Source: Adiantum capillus-veneris
Lineage: Eukaryota > Streptophyta > Polypodiopsida > Polypodiales > Pteridaceae
Length of the DNA stretch: 64,000 nt
Assembly: GCA_014529385.2 (NCBI GenBank)
Contig: CM043944.1
Location: 86,515,884 to 86,579,883 of the forward strand
Reading direction: 5' to 3'
Shown: piece after piece, positions 1 through 11,224 of the stretch
Layout: each line of letters begins with the position of its first letter
Position numbering within the stretch: position 1 is the stretch's first letter
Translations under genes and position numbers: made by a program
Notes under the pieces: model-generated
Told to the model about the DNA's origin: nothing
The model's database searches: none
What the model saw: only the letters and a program-made list of their open reading frames with translations

Positions 1-498
1 TTACTCTAGCCTAATTCTGATTGGTCCATCTCCATGGCCATCCAATAGGATTTGAGTACACCTTGTGGGCATCTGGGCTAGGGATTTGACATGTGTCCCT
101 CATTCCCTTTGTGTAAAGGAAGCTTGTGAGTGTGTGCGTGTGTTTCTGTCTCATCCCCTACTTGCAAGGCTCGCCCCCTTCTTTGTAAGAGTTGTGAAGA
201 CTTTTTGGATACACACACAAAGCATCCAATTTAACTAAGCTTTGACCAATGGGCACAACCTTTGAATTTTGGAACCTTAGCATTTTGGAAGTCTTAATGG
301 GTTGAACCTTATGGTCTTTAAAGCCCATTGTTCCACATTGCTCTTTTGCAGATGCCCCCCCCTTTGGATCCCTATTGTGGTCGATCTGCTAGTTTAACCA
401 ATATTCTAGCTTTTTCTCCCCTGGTACTACCCCATAATAAATGATTAGTTTAACATGAGAAAATCATTTAGGAGAGATAGATATTAGTTATTATGACA
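1..498 (-). repeat. 3' LTR of element B (partial, cut by window edge)
   Basis: Sequence matches the minus-strand LTR at 58035-58541. On the minus strand it begins TGTCATAATAAC at 498, directly after a polypurine tract. The left edge of the window truncates it. It contains several CCAAT/ATTGG boxes like its sister copies. Confidence 0.8.
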
Positions 499-856
499 TT
501 ACCGCTCTCTTGAAATCATAGTCGTCCTCGACTATGGGGTAGAATAGATAAAGACTATTCATTAGTCCTTTTCCTAGCGTGTAAAGGATCCCTATGTTAC
601 CCTACGACATCGTTCCAGAATGGATGACTAATCCATTTGTCACTTGAGAGCCTAAGGCTGTCGCAAGCATGTCTGCACATTAGTCGTATCAATCTTCCAT
701 AGCAGAGTGACAAGATCTACTTGGCATTTGGGAGACGTCCTCTCTGCAAACTTGATCTAAGCATGAATACTACTTCACATTTGTGCACAAATAAGAAAAA
801 AAGAGTCTTATAAGACAAAAAATTTGTTCATTTTAACATTTGTACATTTTCTTACT
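499..856 (-). promoter_or_regulatory. Polypurine tract and 3' untranslated stretch of element B
   Basis: The minus-strand purine run TTTCAAGAGAGCGG with a short tail (about 499-515) abuts the LTR start and is the likely plus-strand primer. The same tract precedes element A's 3' LTR at 41755-41771. The rest, up to the chromodomain stop at 857, shows no gene. Confidence 0.6.
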
Positions 857-1663
857 CTAGAGGGAAGCATTGTAAGCATCGACAAGGTTTAGGTTATCCT
901 TTAATTGTATTCCTTGCATCCATCTGGCATCTTCAAAAGGAAAATTCTTAAACTTAATAAGATATCGTCGGATAGACTTACCACCTCTTAATACCTTGTC
1001 TTCATGTTGGAGAATGGACTCGGGCTGCAGCACCTCTTCTTGGTCCTCGATCTCCGATGGGTCTTCAATAGTTGGTTCTTGAGGTGGCTCTCCTTTATAA
1101 GGCTTTAGTAGGCTAACATGAAAGAAATTGTGTATGAGCCAATCGCTAGGCAACTTGAGTTGATAGGCCATCTCATTGATGGGTCTAAGAACCTGGAAGG
1201 GACCATAGTACCTTTTTGCTAACTTAGCATAGTAGTTTTGGTGTCTCGTAGGATCCTTACCCGTCATGTGACTTAATCGAGCCTTGGGAAATTTAAGCAA
1301 GATCCAATCATTTTCTTTAAAGGCTTGGGCTCTTCTGTGCCTATTAGCAGAAGCCTTTTTCCTTTGCTGTGAGATAGAGATAGCATCCTTAATCTTTTGG
1401 AAAGATTCTTGTAGGTCTCGGCTATACTCATCTGCATCGAAGATCTTCCCATGTACTTTAAGTAGTAGGGGAATTTTTGATCTTCCTTCAATTACCTCGA
1501 AAGGTGCTTTTCTCGTGGAAGTATGTACAATGTTATTGTAGGAATACTCCACTAAGGGTAAGTACTTCTCCCATTGGGACCTTTGATCTACTTCTATTAC
1601 ATAGGCTTTTAGTAGATCAAGAATTGTTAGGTTAGCTATTTCACTTTGGCCATCCGTTTGCAA
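857..1663 (-). pseudogene. Integrase C-terminal half plus chromodomain of element B
   Basis: This 268-codon open stretch starts inside the integrase core: the catalytic glutamate lies in DGQSEIANL near residue 8. The GPY/F-type region follows (RYYGPFQVLRPINEMAYQLK, about residues 150-170), and the C-terminus is a chromodomain-like module (RRYLIKFKNFPFEDARWM, about residues 232-250). Such a chromodomain defines chromoviruses and in that family directs integration to marked chromatin. The upstream core, with the first two catalytic aspartates, is in a different frame at 1718-2074, so the gene is frameshifted near 1664-1717. The closest relative in the window is element A's copy at 40601-41416. 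Confidence 0.85.
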
Positions 1664-1717
1664 GTGATAGGCCGAAGAGAAATTTAGCCTTGTCTCTAAA
1701 TTCTCAAAGAGACCCTT

Positions 1718-2074
1718 CTAGAAATTACTGGTCATTCTAGGATCTCTATCCGACACTATGGAAATTGGCAATCGATGGTACTTGAAGATTTGTGAAATGA
1801 AGAGGGTTTCCATTTGATGGGCTTTGATAGTCTTTTTGACAGGTATAAAATGATCTTGTTTACTAAACCTGTCTATTATCATCCATATTCCCGTATTCAT
1901 ATGGATAGACTTAGGCAATCCAGAGATAAATTCCATGGATATGCTCTCCCATGGTGAATTAGGGATTGGCAAAGGTTGAAGCAATCCAGGTTTCTTCCCT
2001 CTATCAAAATTTGTCTTTTGGCATACCACACATTTAGAAACATACTCTTGTATGTTCGCTTTCATGGTAGGCAA
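1718..2074 (-). pseudogene. Integrase core fragment of element B
   Basis: The fragment carries the end of the zinc-binding region (YVSKCVVCQKT) and the start of the DDE core. The first catalytic position, normally SMDFI in plant gypsy integrases, reads SMEFISGLP, so the aspartate is replaced by glutamate. The second aspartate is present in SDRDPRMTSNF. The frame ends at 1718 and the third catalytic residue lies in another frame at 857-1663. Integration activity is therefore not expected from this copy. Confidence 0.8.
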
Positions 2075-2165
2075 ATCCCTTTTAGGGTAGACTGAATCCC
2101 TCTATCCCCACATAAGGAGTAGCATGGGATTCATACATTACTTTCTCACGTAATGAGTTGGTAAC

Positions 2166-2357
2166 TCATAGTCTATTGCCATAGAGACGATAACCATCTT
2201 GTAGAGTAAATGGTTCTTCTTTACTTCCTAGCGCAAGGGCTGAAATTACATCTCTAAAATTGGGATCGATAGCGTACTCATCTATCATAGAAGATAGATA
2301 ATTGTGAGTTGCTATGGAAACCGCACTCACTCTCGGTCGTCTTGAGAGTGCATTGGC
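2166..2357 (-). pseudogene. RNase H end and integrase N-terminal linker of element B
   Basis: The motif NALSRRPRV is the conserved end of gypsy RNase H (ADALSRR in relatives). It begins right at the junction with element A at 2357. The matching upstream half (HIATKHNQGAN) is found at 43298, on the other side of A. Downstream residues (SSMIDEYAIDPNF, FTLQDGYRLYGNRL) match the RNase H-integrase linker of element A at 40000-40110. Confidence 0.85.
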
Positions 2358-4113
2358 TATCATTAAATATCTAATATCTAAAAAACCCAAATTATTTTCT
2401 CATATTAAACTGATCATTTAATATGGGATAGTAAACGGGAACAAGGGTTAGAATATAGACATGTGCTTACAGATCTATCTCAATGCAGGGCCAATGGTAA
2501 AGGGGCCCAAATGAGAGATGGTCTGTCAAAGAGCAAGGTTAACTAATGGAGCTTAAAAGATGTTCGGGTTAGTTTCATTAAAGACCTCTAATGGTTAGTG
2601 TTAAAAGTCCTTTGACCTTAAGCCAGCTAGGGCTGAGCTTGAGGTGGGAACCCGACCTAAACTTGTCTTTGACCTTAAGCAAGCTAGGGATGTGCTTAGG
2701 TGGGAACACGACCTAAACTTTCCTTTGACCTTAGGCAAGCTAGGGCTGAGCTTGAGGTGGGAACTCCACCTAAGGTGCTTGTCATGCTTGATGACTAAGG
2801 TACTTGAGATACTTGTCATACTTAATGAGGAAGTTGCTTAAGAAGCTTCCTATGCATGGGGGGTAAGATGCTTGAGTCAAAAAGAGACCCCACACACTTA
2901 ATGAGGAAGTTGCTTGAGAAGCTTCATATGCATGGGGGGTAAGATGCTCAAGTCAAAACAGAGACCCTACACACTTAATGAGGAAGTTTCTTGAGAAGCT
3001 TCCTATGCATAAACGTCCCAAAGTTAGGGGAATCTTTGATCTAACCTTCCACTCACCCAAGGGGCACCCCTTTTCTAAAAGGGCACATGGGACACATGTC
3101 AGACTCTTACTAAGATTAACCACATGGGGTGCTTGAATGCTATTGGTTGGGCTAAAGAGGGGTCCAATGAGCTTCTACTTGCATCCAACAAATATCTAGA
3201 TATTTTCAAGCTCTCTCTCTCTCTCTCTCTCCCTCTCTCTCTCTCTAAGGGATAAGCAGGACACTTGTCAAAAGACTACCCATGTACTTGACTGCATGCT
3301 GCATGTGATTGGCTAGGGGGAGAGGGGTCCAATGAGATTGAAGCATGTGGAAAATCTACCACTCGCCCAAAGCAAGGAGGGAGGGTGCTAGGGGGATATG
3401 CTCCACACACACACACACACTCATTTGGAAGGGCATTCTCACTTGGTGAAAGTTGAGGAACACCACCTCCTCCTCCAAGCTTGTGAGAAGTGAGAGCCAA
3501 CATCAACACTCTTGGCTATGGAATTCAAATCCAACCAAGATCCATGCTTCAATGCTTAAGCTTGCCATCTTCTCCATCTCCATTACTATGCTATTATGTA
3601 TGCTATCAAGAAGAGGAATGATAAGTGATGAACTATTTCTTTCTCCTATGGAATGTTTCTTCAACCTCTTCCCTATCCTCATTCCCCTCTAGCTCTCTCC
3701 ACCTTCGAAGGTGTTTGAGGCCTTGGGACTGAGGCTTGGGATAGTTAATGCTTTCTACAAGTTTATGTTATTCTTGTGATGCATGAAGCTTTCCATCTTC
3801 ATTGCATCACGTAGGTCACAATGAACACAAAGATTGTATTGTACCAAGTCTCTCTTGATGGGAGAAACTATAATACAAATGCCTATTAGAGGGTGGACCG
3901 GCTCCATATGAATCCGGTCCTCAACTCTTGTCATGTTCTTTAAACTTTCTCTCTTACAAAAGTATGGTTCATGCCAAGTTAACTAAGTACCCTGTTTATG
4001 TTGCTACCATCAATCAAGTTCACCCGCTATGCTCACAAAGTAATCTCTCAAAAATGCTTCACCTAATTTCTTAATTCCGCTACTCTCAAAGTTCATAGGC
4101 CATTTGCATTACA
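2358..4113 (+). repeat. 5' LTR of element A
   Basis: It aligns along its length with 41772-43297 and is followed at once by the primer binding site. It is about 230 bp longer than the 3' LTR because the 3' copy lacks a block corresponding to about 2950-3185. It carries two sets of tandem repeats, a (CT)n tract at about 3212-3246 and a short (CA)n tract near 3402-3420. Confidence 0.9.
2606..3010 (+). repeat. Two tandem repeat blocks inside element A's LTR
   Basis: Block one (about 2606-2790) has three units of roughly 55-60 bp built on CTTTGACCTTA, AAGCAAGCTAGGG and GGTGGGAAC. Block two (about 2820-3010) has three units of roughly 75 bp built on CTTAATGAGGAAGTTGC, AAGCTTC and ATGCATGGGGGG. 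Block one recurs at about 42018-42190 in the 3' LTR; block two is shortened there. Confidence 0.8.
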
Positions 4114-4114
4114 T

Positions 4115-4126
4115 TGGTATCAGAGC
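4115..4126 (+). promoter_or_regulatory. Primer binding site of element A (initiator tRNA-Met)
   Basis: TGGTATCAGAGC follows the LTR terminal ACA by one base. It is complementary to the 3' end of plant initiator tRNA-Met, the standard primer of most plant LTR elements. Confidence 0.9.
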
Positions 4127-4527
4127 ATTTGGTTTCTCTTTTATTGCTTAAGAAGAGAGGTCCTTAAGTAGCCTATTAATGGTTGTTTTTGTTAATTATA
4201 TTAGGGTAAGTGGGTATGGGATCTATTATCAATTTTGTTGAGCCCCCTATGTGGGATATGGTGCAGACCTCGGAAGCTTTGGTCTTAATAATGGAGTCTT
4301 TTTAGAGTTGCCTACAGATTTACCATTATTGATCCATAAGAAGTCCAAAAGGAGCTATCCCTCGGCAACTTCGCTATGTTAGACTCAATCCACTACTCTC
4401 TATAATTAACCGATTTCAGCCGTGGGTGTAGATACTTAAGTGCCTATTTTCAAAGACTAAGAGGAGTAGCAACTAAGTTTTTGAATTGCCAAAGCATACA
4501 CTAAGTAAACATATAAGTTTAATTAAC
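4127..4527 (+). other. 5' leader of element A
   Basis: Untranslated stretch between the primer binding site and the gag start. No gene or structured repeat was seen. Confidence 0.5.
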
Positions 4528-5351
4528 ATGGCTGACAATAACCAAGAAAGTAGAATGAACATTGATAACTTTGATTTTGCACATGAAGATGCCAATGATG
4601 ATGCCCCCATGTTTGTTAATTATCTTGTCACTAGGTTGCAACAAGCTATGGGCAACCCCACTTTGCAAGCCGATGTTACTCAACAACTTCATGCTTATAA
4701 GATTTCCTTTCCTCTCCAAGAGGAGAGAGAGTTTACGAGGCCTCTTGAAGAGACTCCCAAAAGAAGACTCTCTCCCATACTAGAGGAGGAATCCAAAGAT
4801 CAAGAAAGCAATAAATCCCTAAATTCCTCCAAAGATGTGGCTCCACAAAGAAGGCGGCGGACTAAAAGATTGCCAACTCCTCCCAAGAGTAAACGGTTAA
4901 CACATAGTCCTTCTCCTTGTTACTCCAAAAGGGAAGAGAGGAAACCAAGGAAGAAAAGGGCAAGAAAGAGTTCAGCCTCTTCTCCTTCTTCTTCACCTTC
5001 CTCCTCTATCGATGAAAGCTATGGCTATTCTCCTAGAGAATATAAGAGGGGAGGACATCCCAAATCTTACCCTGCATGGCAAAGGTCACAAAAGCTCAAG
5101 AAGTTCAAAGAGGGAGGAAATAGTATCTCTTTTCTCACATATGATGGCACCTTTGGTGCTACCGACAAAGTATTGGCCTTCATCCAACAATTTGATGCGG
5201 CCTTTGGAGACGAGGGCTTCACAGAGTCCTCCAAGCTACACCATGTAGCTATGCACTTCCAAAAATCGGCTCGTCAATGGTAGGATAGACTTCGTGGCAA
5301 TGGCGAAGCCCCAAAGACATGGAAAACTCTACAAGTTTCCATCATGAAGCA
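4528..5351 (+). pseudogene. gag, first part, of element A
   Basis: The likely start is the ATG of MADNNQESRMNI, because B's gag has the same start (MADN) on the minus strand near 56560. An in-frame ATG at 4486 is less likely. The N-terminal region is rich in Ser, Lys and Arg (about residues 100-190), followed by the retrotransposon gag domain beginning near SFLTYDGTFGATDK. A TAG at 5281-5283 replaces the second Trp of the WW pair still present in B's copy (RKWWSSLW). Reading continues in the same frame to IMK at 5348, where element H interrupts. The gene resumes at 35394 and then at 37681. Confidence 0.85.
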
Positions 5352-5636
5352 TTAGGGAAAATTTGGACTCACAAAGGGGCCTTATAAGGAGTTTGACTTT
5401 CTCTCTCATGTCCAAAACGGGCGTGCGGTAAAATTTTTGCAAATGAACTCTAAACTTGGCGGAGTTTTGGCAGTTAGAATCTACTCTTCAAGCTCTTTCT
5501 ATTAATATATAGCACGCCATGAGATTTCTCATATTTTGAAAGATTCTATTTTTGATTCTCTAGATTCTAGACGGAGTTGTCACATCACAAGAGAATCAAA
5601 AATAGAATCTTTTTAAATATGAGAATCTCATGGCGT
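5352..5636 (+). mobile_element. Element H, left part: foldback MITE
   Basis: It starts TTAGGGAAAATTTGGACTC. About 168 bp (5352-5519) is the near-perfect reverse complement of 35208-35373, which ends in CCCTAA. The inner part (about 5520-5631) is itself an inverted repeat: ATGAGATTTCTCATATTTTG pairs with the segment ending GAGAATCTCAT. Without element G, H would be roughly 450 bp that folds on itself almost end to end. It has no coding capacity. It disrupts A's gag. No clean target duplication is visible; GCA precedes it and TGC follows. Confidence 0.8.
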
Positions 5637-6003
5637 TGTTGATCACTGGGTCAACAACACAACATAACTCAAGTTTCGTACCAAAATCTTATCTTTTGCA
5701 AGTTATGAAATGTTGCGGATTATGGCTATAAATGTCATTTGTAATGAGTAGTTATTCTAGTTTCAGAAGCCGGGGTGCAATGGCACTTCCAGGTTGTAAA
5801 TACAAAGCCATTTGACCCTTTCAACCCCATTTTTGGTTAAACCTAAGGTAGCCTTAGTATATAAGGTACCTAGGTCATTTTGTAAAGGAGGACTTTTATC
5901 ATAATCAAAACTTGAGTGCTGCCGTCTATTGTGTGTGAGAGAGAAAGAGAGTGAGCATGAGTTTTATCCTCTCGCTACGCCCGGCTCGCTCAACACATTG
6001 GAG
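5637..6003 (+). repeat. 5' LTR of element G, first part
   Basis: It matches 34249-34615 with roughly a dozen differences by eye, nearly all transitions. It is cut at CACATTGGAG, the duplicated target of the MULE. The remainder resumes at 22570. Confidence 0.9.
5858..5864 (+). promoter_or_regulatory. Probable TATA box in element G 5' LTR
   Basis: TATATAA lies in GTATATAAGG and is conserved at 34470-34476 in the 3' LTR. Its place in the first third of the LTR fits a U3 promoter. No transcript evidence is available from sequence alone. Confidence 0.5.
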
Positions 6004-6900
6004 GGGATGACCATTTTGCAAGCATAATCCCACGAGCAAGACGAGCGATGGAAAAAAAAGTAACATAATTAAAAAGAACCCCAAAAACACAAACATTATG
6101 CTTGATGTATTTCACTAAGAAACACTCAATAAAAATCAAACACAGCTTTGCATCTTATCACAAACAATCTTGTTAAGCAAAGGTAGATCAATGCTAGATC
6201 AATGCTACATGTTGCGAACTTCCTTTACAATATGTATGAGCATCATAGTATCAATACCTTTGATATAGATTATTCTATTCAAAAAACAAATTAGCAACAA
6301 TAATTTTGTTTTGCAATTTCATAAGGATTTAACTCATAGAAACTGCACGTAGTAGTGGTGGTTTTATTTGAGAAACATTTCTACATTTCCAAGAATCACA
6401 AGACCATATGCAAATTGAATCTTTATGCATTGTAAATGTATCACTAGAAAAACAATAAATCACACTTTCTTAAATCTACCTTTAGTTAGCTCTCTACCTT
6501 TTTGAATGCCTAATTGTGGAATGTATACAATAGTAGCCAAGGATACATGCTCATTTTAGGCTAAAAATTTTGAAGGCTGTATACCATAAACAGTGCATTT
6601 GCAAATAATTCAATTGCTAGAAAAAATACCTTGTAAGTAAACAGACAATGTAAGTTTTGAAACTATATATAGTACAACTGTAGGAAAAAATACCTTGAGA
6701 CTGTATATAGAACCTAAAAATATTTTCTCAAAAGTGGCCCAAAACATATAGAAATGTATATATGAGCAATCACGTAATGTATACAAATACAACAATCGCA
6801 CATGGTAGTTTGATACAATCGCATATGGTAGTTTGATTGAGCAGCTATACATAGAAAACATTTTCCAAAATTTCCAAAAAAATGCAAGGTAATCTAAAAT
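6004..6900. other. AT-rich non-coding end of the MULE
   Basis: About 900 bp between the terminus and the transposase stop. No gene, repeat array or clear hairpin was recognised. Confidence 0.5.
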
Positions 6901-8160
6901 CTATGACAAAAGTCTAAGTGCTTGATGGAGCTCTCTTTTAGTCAAGGCTGCTCGATGAACAAACCTTTGATGAAACACATCTAACCCAAGCTTTTTTGTG
7001 TAGACAAAATAAAGATGCTTGCAAGGCATATATTTTTTACCCTCTCATAAACGCTTTTGGAAATCCTCACATGTGCAAGAAGGAAAGATGGACACTACCA
7101 CCAAATAGCTCTCCTCATTTTGCTCGCTTGTACTGGTTGTTAAAGTAAATTCCACATGCTCATTTTGAATCACCACACGTTGGCCATGTGTGCAAATCAA
7201 GTCTGCAGCTCTATTGATTCTTGCCTCCATCTCTTTTGTTATGACCCTAGTGACCACCACCACCCTACCATCACGGTGCTTAGGACGCACATCAGCATCA
7301 TCTGCATTGTGCACCAAATTTTCATTTTGTTGTGATGCCCACAATGCTTCTATTTCTGTATAATCTAAGGATGTTCCTTTTGCAATTGGCCATATAGTAG
7401 GGCGGTTTGATGTTCTCTCCTTCACAATTTTTGATGGCTCCCATGTGTGATCAATGTTGTTGCCACAGAACCATACAAATTGTTTTCTTAGACCTGAAGG
7501 GATTTCATTGAGACCCTCAAAACAAGGGGCAGGCACCCCTAATAATCCTCCTCTACCCTTCTTATCAATTAGCTCATTGCCCTTTTTGTTTTTATGTCGT
7601 AAGTATCCTTGGCATTGCACTTCACTCCCTGGATTTGTCCTTCGAATAGCCCATTGTGTGTGGTGAACATCCACCTCAATAGTGGTTTGTATTGCAATTG
7701 AGCTATGGGTAGGTCGAGTTGAGCGACGTGCAGGTTGTGGGACATACTCAAATTCAGGCCGATGTGAATCTCTATCTCTAATTGGATTATTGTGTTTGCC
7801 TTGTCGTCGTCGCCTCACTGTCCTTGAATCACCATCTGCCAAAAAGTTTCTACTGGCAGCATTAAGCTTACCTGCTGCCTGATTAGTTAGGTCCACCACT
7901 TCTGTAGGTCTTGGGAGGGTTACACTAGATGAAGCTCGTCTTTTTTTAATTTTCTCAATTCCAGGGCCACATCCAAGGTGTCCACCCTTAAGAAAAGAGT
8001 CATATTTTGACTGCTGCAAAAGAACAGTACAAAGATCACCGTAGCAAGCATTGTATAGAGAAATATATTTAACCCCGTCATTGGAAGCTAACCAACTCCC
8101 ATGCACGGACTCCGCTAAGTTTGCCTGTGGTACTAGTTGCCTGTCACTCCCCTCCAAAGC
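6901..8160 (-). pseudogene. MULE transposase, C-terminal exon with SWIM finger
   Basis: The exon opens after a GT-AG intron (8161-8229) with ALEGSDRQL. NLAESVHGSWL, about 20 residues in, fits the third catalytic glutamate region of MULE transposases. The C-terminal SWIM zinc finger reads CTCEDF then PCKHLYFV (CxC...CxH). A TGA at 7045-7047 falls between its two halves, and the frame continues past it to TAG at 6901. If the stop is real, the protein loses the CxH half of the finger. In MULEs this finger is thought to contact DNA. The middle (about residues 100-250) is low complexity and basic. Confidence 0.75.
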
Positions 8161-8229
8161 CTGAAATAAATTTAGAACATTTAAACTTGCAATTATTTTA
8201 TCTACTCTAAATATTTAACAATGACTCAC

Positions 8230-8900
8230 CTTGACCATGTATTCACCCCAATGTGAAACTCTGGAATGCCACCAGACAAGCCATGTCTCGAGAATTGAAT
8301 GTCCTTTTCTCAACCACATACGTAGATTGTCCAATTTTGTTTCGGCAGCCTCTTCACAAGGTGCAATCCTCCATGCTCTACACCTTTGTTTAAACTCTTC
8401 TTGACTGTGGGGAAGGATACATTTTCTTGCATGTTGCTGCGTACTCTGTTCCCAATGAAATGAGCATGATCTTTCCTATCCAACCATAACATTATTAGGG
8501 CCTCCATTAAAAAATGTCCTCATAGCTCGCCAATTTTCCTGAGCTTCATCAACCATAAATCCTTTGAATTCAGCCTTTTTGTAACCCTCCTTTTGCATCA
8601 CTCAATTTAGTAGCATCCAAAAAAGAGTTTGAGCTTCAGTATATTCCACTTTAAAATCTCCAATAGCTATGGTTTGCATTTCTTGAACATAAGGGTTATA
8701 TACATGGCATGCCATAGTTGTCCATTCTTGCATTCTTTTAACAAAATCAAAGAAAACCCAACAAATTTCCAATTCACCACCAGGACGCATTTTATTAACC
8801 AAATCAACACCATTGCAAGGTCCTTGGGTTGACATTTTAAAAATGTGACATCTATCAATGCCAGAGATGACCAGGGAAGGCCATGCTTTGAAAAAAGTAA
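8230..8900 (-). pseudogene. MULE transposase, DDE catalytic core
   Basis: One minus-strand frame carries SGIDRCHIF (first Asp candidate), the conserved block EWTTMACHVYNP, FMVDEAQENW (second Asp) and CSFHWEQS, the CxxH signature between the second and third catalytic residues of MULE transposases. Two in-frame stops interrupt it (TGA at 8602-8604 and TAG near 8475). The exon ends with a good donor (AAG/GTGAGT at 8229) that joins the C-terminal exon in frame. Relative to the N-terminal open frame, a frameshift or small intron near 8900 is needed. Confidence 0.75.
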
Positions 8901-10054
8901 AAAAGCAAGCGCTTCTTCAAACTAAAAATGGAATCATAGCCAGTGGTGGGTTGGCCGACCTCCTCTTGTGCTTCTTTCCTCCACCGTGACAATCTTCGTT
9001 TGTCAAGTGTAGGTGCAAGTTTAGCAAGGACCTCACCTAAGTCCTTGTCAGAAAGCATTGTCTTTGCAGAGTGGTCTTTAAAAAGTGCTGATTGCGATAC
9101 TATTTCCTTTTCCAATTTTTGTTGGAGAGACCTTGGCCTACCCACAAAATATTTAGATATCATGTCCTTCACTTTGACTTTAACATCCACCATTGCTTGT
9201 TTTGCAACACCCTCAGCAATTGGGTGTAAGTGACAACCCATGTGAAGAATCCCTCTCGTTATTCTCTTACCAGGGATCTCTGAGGGCAAGCAAAGAATGA
9301 GCTTACAAGGGCATTCAGAGATGCAAGTTGGGGGAAGATTACAATAAAAGCATTTTAGGCTTCCAAAGCTGCCTGTCGTGGATCCTGAGGGACAGAATTT
9401 TGACAAACGCCCTGTCCAAAACTTTTCCTTCATTTCTTTTGATCTTTGTACTCCTGAACATATATTGTTTAGGCACATCAAGTGTCCACCACATTTTTTG
9501 AATCTGACAATCCCATCAAATCCAGCGATATTGCTTATTACTGCATTTGTCCAAACATGTCCATCAAATTTGTCATTTGCTCCTGTTGTCCTGTTGTTAG
9601 GGTATGCATATGGAAGCTCAAACATGATGTTTCCATCATATCTTTGTGGTAGCTCATCAATATTTCTTATCTCGCGAACTAGCTCAAAGTTTGCTCTTAA
9701 AGAGTTCTTTTGTGGAAGATTTCTAAGCATCTCAACTATGCTATGTGCAAAGGAAGTTTCCAAGCTAGCAATCTCTGTTGCTTTTGGCTCACCTTTCTCC
9801 TCCACTTCCTGTTGTATTGAACACTCTTCCTCAATTTCTATAACAGAAGCTTGTCTTGATAGCTGTCTGCCATGCAAAACAAATGTCCTTCCAAATTGAA
9901 TATCCAATTGAAACACAGTATTCTCTCCTCTGTGAATATTTGGCACCTCAAAAGAAAGTGATCGTTCGACAGAAGCAATTAGTGAAGAACCTCCGGACAC
10001 TGGGAAAACAAAAGAGCAGATCCTCCCAAGACTACCAACTTCAGTCTTGTACAA
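8855..10054 (-). CDS. MULE transposase, N-terminal DNA-binding region
   Basis: This 399-codon open frame precedes the DDE core. The middle has a Cys/His-rich module: FKKCGGHLMCLNNIC, then CFYCNLPPTC, then HMGCHLHP. This spacing resembles the WRKY-GCM1/FLYWCH zinc-binding domains fused to MULE transposases in several lineages. That match is a family-level guess from motif layout. The region after it (MISKYFVGRPRSLQQKLEKE) is basic and helical. The frame overlaps the catalytic core at its end, so splicing or a frameshift links the two. The true start could be upstream of the first ATG. Confidence 0.6.
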   Translation of the reverse strand: MYKTEVGSLGRICSFVFPVSGGSSLIASVERSLSFEVPNIHRGENTVFQLDIQFGRTFVLHGRQLSRQASVIEIEEECSIQQEVEEKGEPKATEIASLETSFAHSIVEMLRNLPQKNSLRANFELVREIRNIDELPQRYDGNIMFELPYAYPNNRTTGANDKFDGHVWTNAVISNIAGFDGIVRFKKCGGHLMCLNNICSGVQRSKEMKEKFWTGRLSKFCPSGSTTGSFGSLKCFYCNLPPTCISECPCKLILCLPSEIPGKRITRGILHMGCHLHPIAEGVAKQAMVDVKVKVKDMISKYFVGRPRSLQQKLEKEIVSQSALFKDHSAKTMLSDKDLGEVLAKLAPTLDKRRLSRWRKEAQEEVGQPTTGYDSIFSLKKRLLFYFFQSMAFPGHLWH

Positions 10055-11224
10055 GTCATGTAGAGTATTTATTTGAACTTAAAAGTTACTCCCCTCTAGA
10101 TCCTCATAGGACGACTCAACAGGATTACCCTTATTGCTTCATCTCTCTAATTCATAGATTCTAAATAGAGCCCAAAACAGAGAGCCTATTCCTTGCCATT
10201 TTCCTTGCTTGTAATCACCCAAATTATCCAAACTGTAGTATCAAACATGTGCATTCTTCCCAATCATCTGTCAAGATGTGTTTTAGAATATGTCTAAGCA
10301 TGATCTACAGGCGGGTGAAGCTCTTTTTCCAAATAGAACATGTGCCTTCTTCCCAATCATCTGTCAAGATGTGTTGAGCAAAGGAAGAAGATGGAGGAAG
10401 AGTTGAAAGCTCTCAAAGAAAACTAGTATGGCCCTTTGATATAACTTACCACATAAAACCATCGACAGAGAACTAATCCAAGAAATTGAAAAAAATAGAG
10501 AGAGAGAGAGAGAGTAATGTGCGAGCAGAGAGATTATGAACCTCAGTAATCAGAAGCGGGCATTTAAAATAACATTTTATTTATTGGAAATGCAACCAAT
10601 TGATAGAGAGAGAGGTAGAGGGAGAGTAATGTGAAAGAAAATAACAGATATGCTCTCGAAACTACCGAAATGAAATCTTGCGCTGCAATGAAATAAGACA
10701 GAAGAGAATATACATGACGTACTATATTTTTTTGTGATACTTCAGAAAATAGTATTTTGGACAATTAGGAGGATGGCCTATCAAATTATTATATCCCTCT
10801 GTTGAAGTTGCTTGCTGGGCTATGATCTCCTTTTTTTCTAATGCAAGAGCTACACTTTTGCTATTTGTCACATGCAAAACATCGAACCTAAAATTAACAG
10901 TGAACGGCAGGTATGTTGCAAAGTACTTCCTCATTTTTTTCGGTGGTTTTCTCGTGTGTGCCTTTCTCCTTGCATCGTAGTTCTTTGTCACGCCTATGTA
11001 TTTCCTACCATTTTTTGTGTAGGTTATCGAGTAGACTATGTAGTTGATTTCCTTATCTGTCGCTACCTCTTTGATGCCGGTATCTCCGGTGATGTCTCCT
11101 CTTGTGTCTGAGTTTCCTGAGTACTATCCTCCGTTTCGAGCTTTATGTCTGCGATGTATCCCTGCACTGCATAAGTAAGTGTTAGTTGTGTTCTGGTTTA
11201 GAATTGCAAATAGATGTAAGCAGG
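10055..11224. other. Non-coding interval in the MULE
   Basis: Contains a short (AG)n tract at about 10497-10516 and an imperfect repeat of about 50 bp (GTGCATTCTTCCCAATCATC near 10249 and GTGCCTTCTTCCCAATCATC near 10342). No gene was recognised. Confidence 0.4.

Noticed and set aside
4486-4527. Upstream ATG as gag start of element A
   Set aside because: The related copy in B begins at the MADN methionine, equivalent to 4528.
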